Assembly: GCF_021155765.1 (NCBI RefSeq)
Contig: NC_060115.1
Coordinates: forward strand, 3,162,001 to 3,226,000
Source of the DNA: Diprion similis
Taxonomy: Eukaryota > Arthropoda > Insecta > Hymenoptera > Diprionidae
DNA length: 64,000 nt
Direction: 5' to 3'
Each line of letters opens with the position of its first letter. The first letter of the stretch is position 1. The notes under the pieces are model-generated. The model was not told the DNA's origin. It saw only the letters and a list, made by a program, of their open reading frames with translations, and made no database searches. The position numbers were made by a program, and so were the translations under genes. Shown here one piece after another: positions 51,401 to 62,173 of the stretch.

Positions 51401-54400
51401 TCGACGATTCCGAAAAAAGCTACAATAAATTTTTTGGGGCACTATTCCGACGTAATTTTGCGAGAGGAATCGATTAAGCGCAGTCTCAATACGCTGCGAG
51501 CGACAGCTGAAAAGTTACGGCCGAAAAACTCATGATTTTCGGCGTCATTTCTCCGCTGCTGGTCCTACGCTCTTTTTGATGTGATTTCTGAGTTCCTGGG
51601 GGTCAAATTACTCTAGAGATAATCATACAAATCGATTTCGAGACGAGAAATTTCCGGCTCCGAAAATGACCAAAAAAGTAAGGCTTACCCCTTTGGATTT
51701 TTGGCGAAAATTTCGACGATTCCGAAAAAAGCTACAATAAATTTTTTGGGGCACTATTCCGACGTAATTTTGCGAGAGGAATCGGTTAAGCGCAGTCCTA
51801 ATACGCTGCGAGCGACAGCTGAAAAGTTACGGCCGAAAAACTCATGATTTTCGTCGTCATTTCTCCGCTGCTGGTCCTACGCTCTTTTTGATGTGATTTC
51901 TGAGTTCCTGGGGGTCGAATTACTCTAGAGATGGTCATACAAATCGATTTCGAGACGAGAAATTTCCGGCTCCGAAAATGACCAAAAAAGTAAGGCTAAC
52001 CCCTTTGGATTTTTGGCGAAAATTTCGACGATTCCGAAAAGTGCTACAATAAATTTTTGAGGGCACTATTCCGACGTAATTTTGCGAGAGGAATCGAATC
52101 AGCGCAGTCCGAATACGCTGCGAGCGACAGCTGAAAAGTTACGGCCGAAAAACTCATGATTTTCGTCGTCATTTCTCCGCTGCTGGTCCTACGCTCTTTT
52201 TGATGTGATTTCTGAGTTCCTGGGGATCAAATTACTCTAGAGATGGTCATACAAATCGATTTCGGAACGAAAAATTTCCGGCTCCGAAAATGACCAAAAA
52301 AGTAAGGCTTACCCCTTTGGATTTTTGGCGAAAATTTCGACGATTCCGGAAAGTGCTACAATCAATTTTATAAGGCACTATTCCGACGTAATTTTGCGAG
52401 AGGAATCGATTAAGCGCAGTCCCAATACGCTGCGAGCGACAGCTGGAAAGTTACGGCCGAAAAACTCATGATTTTCGTCGTCATTTCTCCGCTGCTGGTT
52501 CTACGCTCTTTTTGATGTGATTTCTGAGTTCCTGGGGGTCGAATTACTCTAGAGATGGTCATACAAATCGGTTTTGAGACGAGAAATTTCCGGCTCCGAA
52601 AATGACCAAAAAAGTAAGGCTAACCCCTTTGGATTTTTGGCGAAAATTTCGACGATTCCGAAAAGTGCTACAATAAATTTTTTGAGGCACTATTCCGACG
52701 TAATTTTGCGAGAGGAATTGAATAGGCGCAGTCCCAATACGCTGCGAGCGATAGCTGGAAAGTTACGGCCGAAAAACTCATGATTTTCGTCGTCATTTCT
52801 CCGCTGCTGGTTCTACGCTGTTTTTGATGTGATTTCTGAGTTCCTGGGGGTCGAATTACTCTAGAGATGGTCATACAAATCGATTTCGAGACGAGAAATT
52901 TCCGGCTCCGAAAATGACCAAAAAAGTAAGGCTAACCCCTTTGGATTTTTGGCGAAAATTTCGACGATTCCGAAAAGTGCTACAATAAATTTTTGAGGGC
53001 ACTATTCCGACGTAATTTTGCGAGAGGAATCGAATAAGCGCAGTCCCAATACGCTGCGAGCGATAGCTGGAAAGTTACGGCCGAAAAACTCATGATTTTC
53101 GTCGTCATTTCTCCGCTGCTGGTTCTACGCTCTTTTTGATGTGATTTCTGAGTTCCTGGGGGTCGAATTACTCTAGAGATGGTCATACAAATCGATTACG
53201 AGACGAGAAATTTCCGGCTCCGAAAATGACCAAAAAAGTAAGGCTAACCCCTTTGGATTTTTGGCGAAAATTTCGACGATTCCGAAAAGTGCTACAATAA
53301 ATTTTTGAGGGCACTATTCCGACGTAATTTTGCGAGAGGAATCGAATCAGCGCAGTCCGAATACGCTGCGAGCGATAGCTGGAAAGTTACGGCCGAAAAA
53401 CTCATGATTTTCATCGTCATTTCTCCGCTGCTGGTCCTACGCTCTTTTTAATGTAATTTCTGAGTTCCTGGGGATCGAATTACTCCGGAGATGGTCATAC
53501 AAATCGATTTCGAGACGAGAAATTTCCGGCTCCGAAAATGACCAAAAAAGTAAGGCTTACCCCTTTGGATTTTTGGCGAAAATTTCGACGATTCCGAAAA
53601 GTGCTACAATAAATTTTTGAGGGCACTATTCCGACGTAATTTTGCGAGAGGAATCGAATAAGCGCAGTCCCAATACGCTGCAAGCTACAGCTCAAAAGTT
53701 ACGGCCGAAAAACTCATGATTTTCGTCGTCATTTCTCCGCTGCTGGTCCTACGATCTTTTTGATGTGATTTCCGAGTTCCTGGGGGTCGAATTACTCTAG
53801 AGATGGTCATACAAATCGATTTCGGAACGAAAACTTTCCGGCTCCGAAAATGACCAAAAAAGTAAGGCTTACCCCTTTGGATTTTTGGCGAAAATTTCGA
53901 CGATTCCGAAAAAAGCTACAATAAATTTTTTGGGGCACTATTCCGACGTAATTTTGCGAGAGGAATCGATTAAGCGCAGTCTCAATACGCTGCGAGCGAC
54001 AGCTGAAAAGTTACGGCCGAAAAACTCATGATTTTCGGCGTCATTTCTCCGCTGCTGGTCCTACGCTCTTTTTGATGTGATTTCTGAGTTCCTGGGGGTC
54101 AAATTACTCTAGAGATAATCATACAAATCGATTTCGAGACGAGAAATTTCCGGCTCCGAAAATGACCAAAAAAGTAAGGCTTACCCCTTTGGATTTTTGG
54201 CGAAAATTTCGACGATTCCGAAAAAAGCTACAATAAATTTTTTGGGGCACTATTCCGACGTAATTCTGCGAGAGGAATCGATTAAGCGCAGTCCCAATAC
54301 GCTGCGAGCGACAGCTGAAAAGTTACGGCCGAAAAACTCATGATTTTCGTCGTCATTTCTCCGCTGCTGGTCCTACGCTCTTTTTGATGTGATTTCTGAG

Positions 54401-55475
54401 TTCCTGGGGGTCGAATTACTCTAGAGATGGTCATACAAATCGATTTCGAGACGAGAAATTTCCGGCTCCGAAAATGACCAAAAAAGTAAGGCTAACCCCT
54501 TTGGATTTTTGGCGAAAATTTCGACGATTCCGAAAAGTGCTACAATAAATTTTTGAGGGCACTATTCCGACGTAATTTTGCGAGAGGAATCGAATCAGCG
54601 CAGTCCGAATACGCTGCGAGCGATAGCTGGAAAGTTACGGCCGAAAAACTCATGATTTTCATCGTCATTTCTCCGCTGCTGGTCCTACGCTCTTTTTAAT
54701 GTAATTTCTGAGTTCCTGGGGGTCGAATTACTCCGGAGATGGTCATACAAATCGATTTCGAGACGAGAAATTTCCGGCTCCGAAAATGACCAAAAAAGTA
54801 AGGCTTACCCCTTTGGATTTTTGGCGAAAATTTCGACGATTCCGAAAAGTGCTACAATAAATTTTTTGAGGCACCATTCTGACGTAATTTTGCGAGAGGA
54901 ATCGAATAAGCGCAGTCCCAATACGCTGCGAGCGACAGCTGTAAAGTTACGGCCGAAAAACTCATGATTTTCGGCGTCATTTCTCCGCTGCTGGTGCTAC
55001 GCTCTTTTTGATGTGATTTCTGAGTTCCTGGGGGTCGAATTACTCTAGAGATGGTCATACAAATCGATTTCGAGACGAGAAATTTCCGGCTTCGAAAATG
55101 ACCAAAAAAGTAAGGCTAACCCCTTTGGATTTTTGGCGAAAATTTCGACGATTCCGAAAAGTGCTACAATAAATTTTTTGAGGCTTTATTCCGACGTAAT
55201 TTTGCGAGAGGAATCGAATAAGCGCAGTCCCAATACGCTGCGAGCGATAGCTGGAAAGTTACGGCCGAAAAACTCATGATTCTCATCGTCATTTTGCCGC
55301 TGCTTGTTCTACGCTCTTTTTAATGTAATTTCTGAGTTCCTGGGGGTCGAATCACTCCAGAGATGGTCATACAAATCGATTTCGAGACGAGAAATTTTTG
55401 GCTCCGAAAATGACCATAAAAGTAAGGCTTTCCCCTTTGGATTTACGGTGAAAATTTTGACGACTGTGGAAAGTT
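45491..55475 (+). repeat. 312-bp satellite array, about 32 tandem monomers
   Basis: The same landmark (GTGCTACAATAAATTTTT and variants) recurs at 45491, 45803, 46115 and onward every 311-313 bp to 55162, giving 32 monomers over 9985 bp. Monomers are nearly identical, differing by scattered substitutions and 1-bp indels near the landmark. Each carries the palindrome CTCTAGAG, a near-palindrome CGAAAATTTCG and many CpG sites, and looks more GC-rich than the flanks. Because 312 is divisible by three, the same frames recur in each unit, including a 68-codon minus frame that is not evidence of a protein. No tRNA, 5S or snRNA gene is recognisable in the unit. Confidence 0.97.
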
Positions 55476-55952
55476 TTGCTATATATATGTGAAGGCACTA
55501 TGCCGACGTAATTTCGCGAGAGAAAATGATTGAACGCAGGAACAATATGCTGCGAGCTACGGATCAAAAGTTGTAGCCAAAAAACGAAAGACGCCTTCTT
55601 TCAATTTTTTCTCTGCCGGTCTTTGCGTTGCAATTTCGCTGTCGTAGGTCCTACTTCGTTTTTCTTGTGTATCTTAAGTTCCTTGGCGTTCAAATAATCT
55701 AGAAAGAGTCATACAAATCGATTCCGAGACCGAAAATTCTCGGCTCCGAAAATGACTAAAAGAGGAAGGCTAACCCCTCTGGATTTTTGGTGAAAGTCTT
55801 GAAGTTCCGAAAAATTCTGGAATCAATTATTTGACTTACTCTATCGACGTGATTTCGTGAGAGAAATCAATTCCGCACGGCCCAAATCCGCTGCGAGCAA
55901 CGGATCGAGTTTGACAGCCGGAATAAATAAAATTCTTATGAACTTTCAGAAT
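55476..55952 (+). repeat. Divergent satellite monomers, right inner flank
   Basis: One and a half degraded monomers following the last homogeneous copy, with recognisable GCTAACCCCTCTGGATTTTT and CGACGTGATTTCGTGAGAG words. They end where block A copy 2 starts. Confidence 0.8.
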
Positions 55953-56370
55953 AGGAGGGTAAGATAAATCACAAAGTCACAGGTTCAAGATTTCAGTTTT
56001 AGTTTATTCAACATGCCCTAATGGTGATACAAATTTTTTGGTCTTAATGTATGGACTTTAACAAATAGCTAAATAGTTTCAGGGTGGCAGACAAAATTAA
56101 ATACAAAAAAATGCTTTATCATTACGTATGAAATTCTACAATCTTATGAGGAGGAAGAAGTTCCACATACACAACCTCAGGTAGAATATGAAAAATGTTG
56201 CGTCAGATAGTTGTTATTGTAGTTTGTCAATAGAGTTGATCACGTTCCGGCTCCCGTGCAGGTGCTACGGCTCTCTGCAAGAAACGATCTGTACGTACTG
56301 TTATTATTCCTTGTAACCTGTTTTGAAAAAATCAATGAATGACTTGATTTCTTCGTATATTCTCCGTCTT
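55953..56370 (+). repeat. Flanking block A, copy 2
   Basis: Homologue of 44704-45118 in the same orientation, about 11.25 kb away. It is embedded inside a degraded monomer: satellite sequence resumes at TTTTTCCTACGCCCTTTTTG, corresponding to the middle of the unit. Confidence 0.8.
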
Positions 56371-56770
56371 GTTTGTGCGATTTTTCCTACGCCCTTTTTG
56401 GTCCTTTTTCTGTGTTCTTGCGGGCCTAATCAGTTGAGCAAGGGTCATAGAAATCGAATCATGGGCAAAAGATATTTTAAAACTCTGAAAAATGCCTCCG
56501 GAATCAATTAATTGATGCACTATTTCGACGTAATTTTTCTAGAGAAATCGATCGCGCGCAGCCCGAATACGCTGAGAGCAATGGGTCAAGAGTTGCAGCC
56601 GAAAAACGGAACATTGATTTGGTAATTTTCGAGCTGCTTCGTGATTTCTCTACTGTTGTCCCTACATCCTTTTTGATGTGTTATTTGTGTTTTTGGGGGG
56701 TACAATGAGTCAAGAAAAGATCATACAAATCGATTCTGCAACAAAAATTTTTTGGCCCGAAAAAAAGTAA
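56371..56770 (+). repeat. Divergent satellite monomers, right outer flank
   Basis: Degraded monomer sequence continuing to GGCCCGAAAAAAAGTAA, where an insertion interrupts it. The monomer continues on the far side of the insertion at GGCTAACCCCTTTGG. Confidence 0.75.
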
Positions 56771-56994
56771 TAATAATCATAATGGTTTATTTATGTCCAT
56801 GGCAATGTCGGACAACAATCAGAAGCGCAGCAATTTGATCACAGAATATTTAAACCTAATTAGAATAGCAAACTAATTATAAGCCAAGGGTATGAAAGCT
56901 ATAGTGAGAGAGAGGATTAACGCATTGGCACGTAATACACCCAAAGTTTCACTGACTAAAACTTTATCTACACACCAAACACAGTTCCGACACC
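56771..56994 (-). mobile_element. LINE-like 3' fragment inserted in the satellite
   Basis: A 224-bp unrelated segment splits a monomer exactly between AAAAAAGTAA and AAGTAAGGCTAACC. The hexamer AAGTAA is present on both sides (56765-56770 and 56995-57000), as a target-site duplication. On the minus strand the insert ends in ATAAATAAACC...ATTATTATTA, a simple-repeat tail like that of I/Jockey-type non-LTR elements. It is therefore probably a 5'-truncated LINE or related SINE; the family is not identified. Confidence 0.65.
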
Positions 56995-57000
56995 AAGTAA

Positions 57001-57205
57001 GGCTAACCCCTTTGGATTTTTAGTGAAAATTAGAACGATTTGAAAAAAACTGGAATCAATTTTTTGATGCACTAAATCGACGTAATTTTTCGAGAGCATG
57101 GTGCGCAGACCGCATACGCAGCGAACCCTGTTATGTATTACCATCTAGCTGTGAGCCACGGTTCAAAAGTGATAGCCGAAAAAAAAATTCGCACCAATTT
57201 CCTAA
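57001..57205 (+). repeat. Divergent satellite monomer, distal to the insertion
   Basis: Continues the monomer interrupted at 56770 (GGCTAACCCCTTTGGATTTT then TCGACGTAATTTTTCGAGAG) and ends at block A copy 3. Confidence 0.75.
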
Positions 57206-57440
57206 CGAGGCGCGGAAGATAAATCACACACTCATAAGTTCAACGTTCCAGTTTCAGTTTTCTTCAATATGCCTTAATCGTAGTACCAGTGTTCAAGTGC
57301 CAGTGTAAAGTTTTTTAACAATAAGTTGCTAAGTAGTATTGCGGTGAAAGACAAAAAGAAATGCAAAAGAATAATTCAACATTACATACGAAATTTAACT
57401 ATAGTATAAGGAAAAATAAGTTCAATATAACAGCATGCAT
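57206..57440 (+). repeat. Flanking block A, copy 3 (truncated)
   Basis: Matches the first half of the other A blocks: AAGATAAATCACA, GTTTCAGTTTTCTTCAATATGC, AAATGCAAAA and AATTTAACTATAGTATAAGG. It then loses similarity. Same orientation as copies 1 and 2. Confidence 0.7.
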
Positions 57441-57479
57441 AGTGGAACCAACAGCTGAAAAAGTACAACGGAAATTACG

Positions 57480-57720
57480 AAGAAATGCTTAATTTTTAAA
57501 TCGCAACTTCTGATCCGCCTTCAGCAGCGACTCTATATTTATATAATTTTGCGAAAGAAATCTTTTGCGCACAGTTTCGACTTGCTGCCGCACAACGGAT
57601 CAAAAATTATGGCCGGAAAGCATCAAATTCCTTCGTATTTTCTCAGCTGTTAGTCCTGCGATGTCCTCGATGGCTTTTTTTGTAATCCTGACGATCCAAT
57701 TTGTGAATCACATGAAGTTT
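57480..57720 (+). repeat. Most degraded satellite monomer, right edge
   Basis: Faint monomer order: ATAATTTTGCGAAAGAAATC, CTGCCGCACAACGGATCAAAA, TTTCTCAGCTGTTAGTCCTGCG and AATCCTGACGATCCAATTTG. This is the outermost recognisable satellite sequence. Confidence 0.6.
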
Positions 57721-58381
57721 TCTTTAAGAAAAGGAAGAGCCAGAGATCTATGAGAATAATTCTTCGTAACATTTGAACCGAGCGTGCGAACTACTCAACT
57801 ATGTGAATTTCATTTGTATCCCGGGCACTTGGACTTCTTTCGTTACTTCTCAACTGGCAAAGAACTGCACGCCTGAATTGAGTGTGCACACAGTGCACGC
57901 ACGCCATAGTTTCATTACATTCTAGGTTGTGGTTTACTGTGACCACTGTGACTAACACCGAAAGCAACGAAAAGTCGATTTTCGATAAAGTTAGTATCGA
58001 TCTTATTGTTAGATACACATTTCTATCACCTAGCTATCGATTACATGCAGTCGATGCAATGGTGAAGTTTCATAGTTGACACGATTGGAGTAACCTGTCG
58101 ACCCTCTAAGTATCATCACTTTCCAACTGACTTTGTGCGGCAAAGTTGAGAGAAATACATAGGATTATTCACTATTTCTGAAAGACTTCAAATTCAAGGT
58201 GCTATTACTGAAACCTGATCGAACCGTAAAACGCCATAACCTAACTTTAATGAAGAGAATGTGCCCACTGTGCTTTAAGCCGAATGATTAACAGACGTAA
58301 TTTAGCTAGTTTGTATTTCTCAGTATCACCTTTAGAATACTAACAGCGTGAAATATTCAGATTTCCTAGAACCCAGCCACC
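57721..58381. promoter_or_regulatory. SF3A2 upstream region
   Basis: 660 bp between the last satellite trace and the SF3A2 start codon; presumably promoter and leader. No motif is clear enough to place the transcription start. Confidence 0.4.
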
Positions 58382-59293
58382 ATGGATTTCCAAAATAGGC
58401 CAGGTGGTAAAACTGGGGGCGGAGGAGTGGCGTCCTGGTCCGAAAGTAATCGTGATCGAAGAGAGCGCCTTCGACAACTTGCCTTGGAAACAATTGATTT
58501 AAACAAGGATCCCTACTTTATGAAAAATCACTTGGGCTCATACGAATGTAAGCTTTGCTTGACGCTGCACAACAATGAAGGAAGTTACTTAGCTCATACA
58601 CAAGGTAAAAAGCATCAGGCAAATCTAGCCAGAAGAGCTGCAAAGGAAGCTAAAGAAGCTCCACAAACTCTCGCTCCTGAAAAACCGAGAGTTGAACCAA
58701 AAAAATTTGTCAAGATCGGTCGGCCTGGTTACAGGGTGACAAAACAGAGAGATCCAGAGTCTGGTCAGCAAAGCTTACTTTTTCAAGTCGACTATCCAGA
58801 AGTTGCCGACAATGTTATTCCACGACATAGATTTATGTCTGCATATGAACAACGAGTTGAACCCCCAGATCGTAAATGGCAATACCTACTATTTGCTGCC
58901 GAACCATATGAGACCATTGCTTTCAAGGTAAGTTACTTAGAGCAATGCACTACGCGATGTTTTAACCAGCATTCCTCCTTTACCATTTGTATAATATTTG
59001 CAATATTTCATCATTAGGTTCCCAGCAGAGAAGTAGAGAAGGCAGAGGGCAAATTTTGGACACATTGGAACAAGGACACAAAGCAATTCTTTCTTCAATT
59101 TGCATTCAAAAATGAAAAACCATCAATAGGTAAAATTCCACCTCCTCCCGTCCCACTCATACGACCAGGGATGGGAGCACCTATGATGCCTGTTCCACCG
59201 CCACCAAAACCACCGATGTTCAATCCGGTACCCCCACCACCTGCATTATTGGCTGGAATGCAAATTCCACCCCCGCCACCTCATCTGAATTAA
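58382..59293 (+). CDS. Sf3a2: Splicing factor 3A subunit 2 (SF3a66)
   Basis: Two exons, 58382-58927 and 59018-59293; 273 residues. SF3A2 is part of the SF3a complex of the 17S U2 snRNP, needed for branch-site recognition and prespliceosome assembly in the nucleus. The N-terminus MDFQNRPGGKTGGGGVAS and the matrin-type C2H2 zinc finger (C56, C59, H72, H78 in YECKLC...HTQGKKH) are diagnostic. GRPGYRVTKQRDPESGQQSL and the stretch from FMSAYEQRVEPPD to FWTHWN make up the conserved core. The C-terminus is a short proline-rich tail with runs of PPPP, much shorter than the long repeats of vertebrate SF3A2 (about 460 residues) but usual for insects. The start has a strong ACCATGG context. The stop codon overlaps an AATAAA hexamer (59293-59298), whose use is unknown. 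Confidence 0.96.
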
Positions 59294-62173
59294 ATAAATT
59301 TAGTAGCTGTAGATAAAGCTGAATACTTTTATCTATTCAATAGTCATTTATCTACTAAGTGTAAGTTACACGGTCACAGAATAGGGCAGAGACCGGTTCT
59401 GAAGTTACATCAAAAATTCGAGATTGGAAATGGCAGTGGTATAGTCTACAGAGTTTCTATGTGTTCTACACATTTTTCATGAATATTTTCTGTCATTTTC
59501 CTATAAAATGATGCTGCAGATGCAATGTTAATATCATGGAGGAAAAATGTTACAAACCAATCTTGATTTTTTTTAACCAAAATCAAAATGTGAGACTGTT
59601 GCAAGCTTTTCAAAGAATTTCAATTTAAAGTATATATCGTTTGAAGGTGTACTCCAATTGTAAACGTCTCACTATTGCAAATGGTGTAGATTCAATTGTG
59701 CTTCAGCAGGTCATTATCATACAAAATATTCATGAAATTCATGCATTTGAATGTATAAAAACTTTATATTACAACAATGGTACAATGACATGCAGGTTTC
59801 AATTACCTATCAAGTAGCATACGTGGTGGATTGTGTACATCCGGAGCAATTGATTCTGTCACTGATAAATCAAATTCTTCATCTAACTGCATGGTGACAG
59901 AATCAACTTCATTGAAAGTACATAGGGCAAATTGAGTTCACACTGGTGCCATACATTATCAAAATTTGCTATCACATCCGGCAACACTAGTGTAATCCTG
60001 ATTTCAAGCATAGACTGTCTACCATATTTTATTATAGGTACATCTCATGATATCCGTATTATAATATAATATAAAAGCTTGAATATTTAAGTATCGTTAT
60101 AACATGACCGATTATTACAGCTTATTTGTTAGTACAATTTTCTCCTTATAGATTTTCCACGCGCACTAGGTATCATTGTTATTACATACTAGTATCATAT
60201 ATTCTTAATCACAGCTTAAATTATCAAATCACCAATGGAGTCACATAATTTATGAAGAAGAGAATCTGTTGATTATGAATGAAACCATTGCATGTGCTAT
60301 TTTTTCACGACACTCTGCCTTTGTGTAATTGTAAATCTTGCAACAAATGGTATGGAATGTGCAGAATTATTTTACGTTTGTAACTGATGTCACATTTACA
60401 TGAAATATGATGCACATATATATGTCTGCATACTCCCTGTAATTGATCTTAAGGATTTTGAATAAACTGACAAGTGTTTTCATATTTTCATTAGTCCCAT
60501 AACAACCTAATACAGCGTTTTATGATGGTCCATCGGTGGGGAATATTTCCAGCATGTTACACTAGTACAATCACCAATTGGAATGGAGCGTCAGTGCATC
60601 AAGTCTGATATCTGAAGTGTACTAACAATAAATTTCATGATCTGCACAAATTAATGAGACGTGACTACATGGAATTAGATATACCTATAATGATTGAGAA
60701 CTTTCAAAAATCGAACTCGAATGAAGACTTATACACTATTTGGAATTTTTAACACTACCAGTACATTATATAAAAATAACAATCGACATAATAAAAAAAT
60801 ATTTTATGTGCAAAATAAATGCTTGTCTCTTGACCCAGTGTTTTTTTATTTCTGTTTTATTCACTTATGTCGTGTGGTCTCTGTTTACGTTCTTTCGTAC
60901 TAACAGTAGCTAAGGTAAATGTACCCGAAGCTGCATGCTTATGCTTATAATTTCCAAAGCAGTGCGACTTATCTACACACTTTGCCATGAGGATTAATCT
61001 GATGTCCTCCTTAAATTTATACTCATAAAGTGCTCTTACTGATAAATTGCCTCAAATATAAAATGGCAATTTATCTGTATGCTATACATTATGCAATTTG
61101 TCTTGTAGTAAACACCTGATCAGCCGCAGAGTATAGTTGGCTCTATGGTTAGTGGAAAACCGCGGACTTCTAGTTGGGGAGGTTTAAACCAGTGCTGCAT
61201 GCTGTACCCTGGGTCTCTTTTCAATATTTTCACAAGTATATAATGCACGATATGTAGATCTGTATGTTTATGAGCAATGAATCTTATGTAGATGGATGCT
61301 GATACTGCAAATTTGTTTGATTCAATTTTCTCTACCAACAGAAGGAACGGGTTCGCAGTGCTAACAGCGCACCGTTTTATGTAGCAAATAATATGTTTAT
61401 ACGTAGGAGTTCACCCTCCTTCTATGCCATAGTAATATGTATCATACAGTGAATTGTTAATATGTATGGTATGCTGTATGATACTATGTGCCAAGAGTAC
61501 ATAACATATGAAGGAATGAAATATACTAGCATTCCACTGACAGCGAGGAGAATGCTTTGCATTACTTTTGCAATTCGCAATTAGTCCGAACATTGGTCAG
61601 TAAAGATGAGTTCAATCCATTTTGACATCGACCATGATACATGCCAGTCAAGAATGTGTAGCGTTGGATTTAGAATAAACTTTGTTAATTTGATTTTGAC
61701 ATATTAGAAATGCCACGTGCTGAAAAAAGTCTTTGCAGCACCTTATGTCCAGTATTGATCCAGGCAACTTCGTATAGAGATTTTTACTCTTTCACACGAT
61801 CTGATAATTAAATTTGGCATTACGACATGTGGTATATACCCAAATGTGCGTACATATTCATACATATGCTATATGTATTATGATATTCCATTAACTAGGA
61901 TAACTTTAAACTAGGGATGCAGCTTTGGAACAGTGTGAAATGTTGCGATTTGTATTTTGGGTCTTGGCTGGAAATTCGAAATCCGAAAGCTTCCCGCTGT
62001 CGCAAAATTGCACCCAGTCCCAAAATTATCCTTGTTTACAGTAGGGGCTAGGCTTTTGAACGACTGTGGAAACCATCTGACAAATGATCGATGAATGGTT
62101 ATCTATCGATAGCCCGTTTCTATCTGAGGCAGCGCAACCACTTTGGCAATATGGCTGCGCACCTCAGATAATC
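59294..62173. other. AT-rich spacer right of SF3A2
   Basis: A 2.9 kb stretch, likely the SF3A2 3' UTR, spacer, and the 3' UTR of the minus-strand gene ending at 62174. A short protein-like minus frame at 59803-59886 is listed separately. A minus frame at 61120-61338 has no supporting splice structure. No RNA genes or repeats seen. Confidence 0.4.
59803..59886 (-). other. Possible terminal exon or small ORF (uncertain)
   Basis: On the minus strand, after a CACCATGCAG that could be either an acceptor or a Kozak-type start, 27 codons read LDEEFDLSVTESIAPDVHNPP...LLDR and then stop. The open frame extends about 17 codons upstream. The composition is protein-like, unlike the AT-rich surroundings. 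A GTAATT follows AG just before the stop and could instead be a donor. Its phase does not fit the exon at 63913-63978. Function unknown. Confidence 0.3.

Noticed and set aside
45493-55058. Repeated 68-codon minus-strand frame (MTISRVIRPPG...) in many satellite units
   Set aside because: It recurs only because the 312-bp unit is conserved and divisible by three. It is broken in many copies by single substitutions, has no upstream signals and no family resemblance.
45491-55475. CENP-B box in the satellite monomer
   Set aside because: The nearest match (TTCGACGATTCCGG) has T at the invariant A position, so the motif is not met.
45491-55475. CRISPR array or rDNA/5S/histone cluster as explanation of the tandem repeat
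   Set aside because: Units are 312 bp of continuous repeat with no spacers, and no RNA or histone gene can be read in the unit.
61120-61338. 72-codon minus-strand frame (MVEKIESNKF...)
   Set aside because: Part of it looks protein-like, but no acceptor in a compatible phase links it to the exons at 62328 or 63978, and it has no family match.
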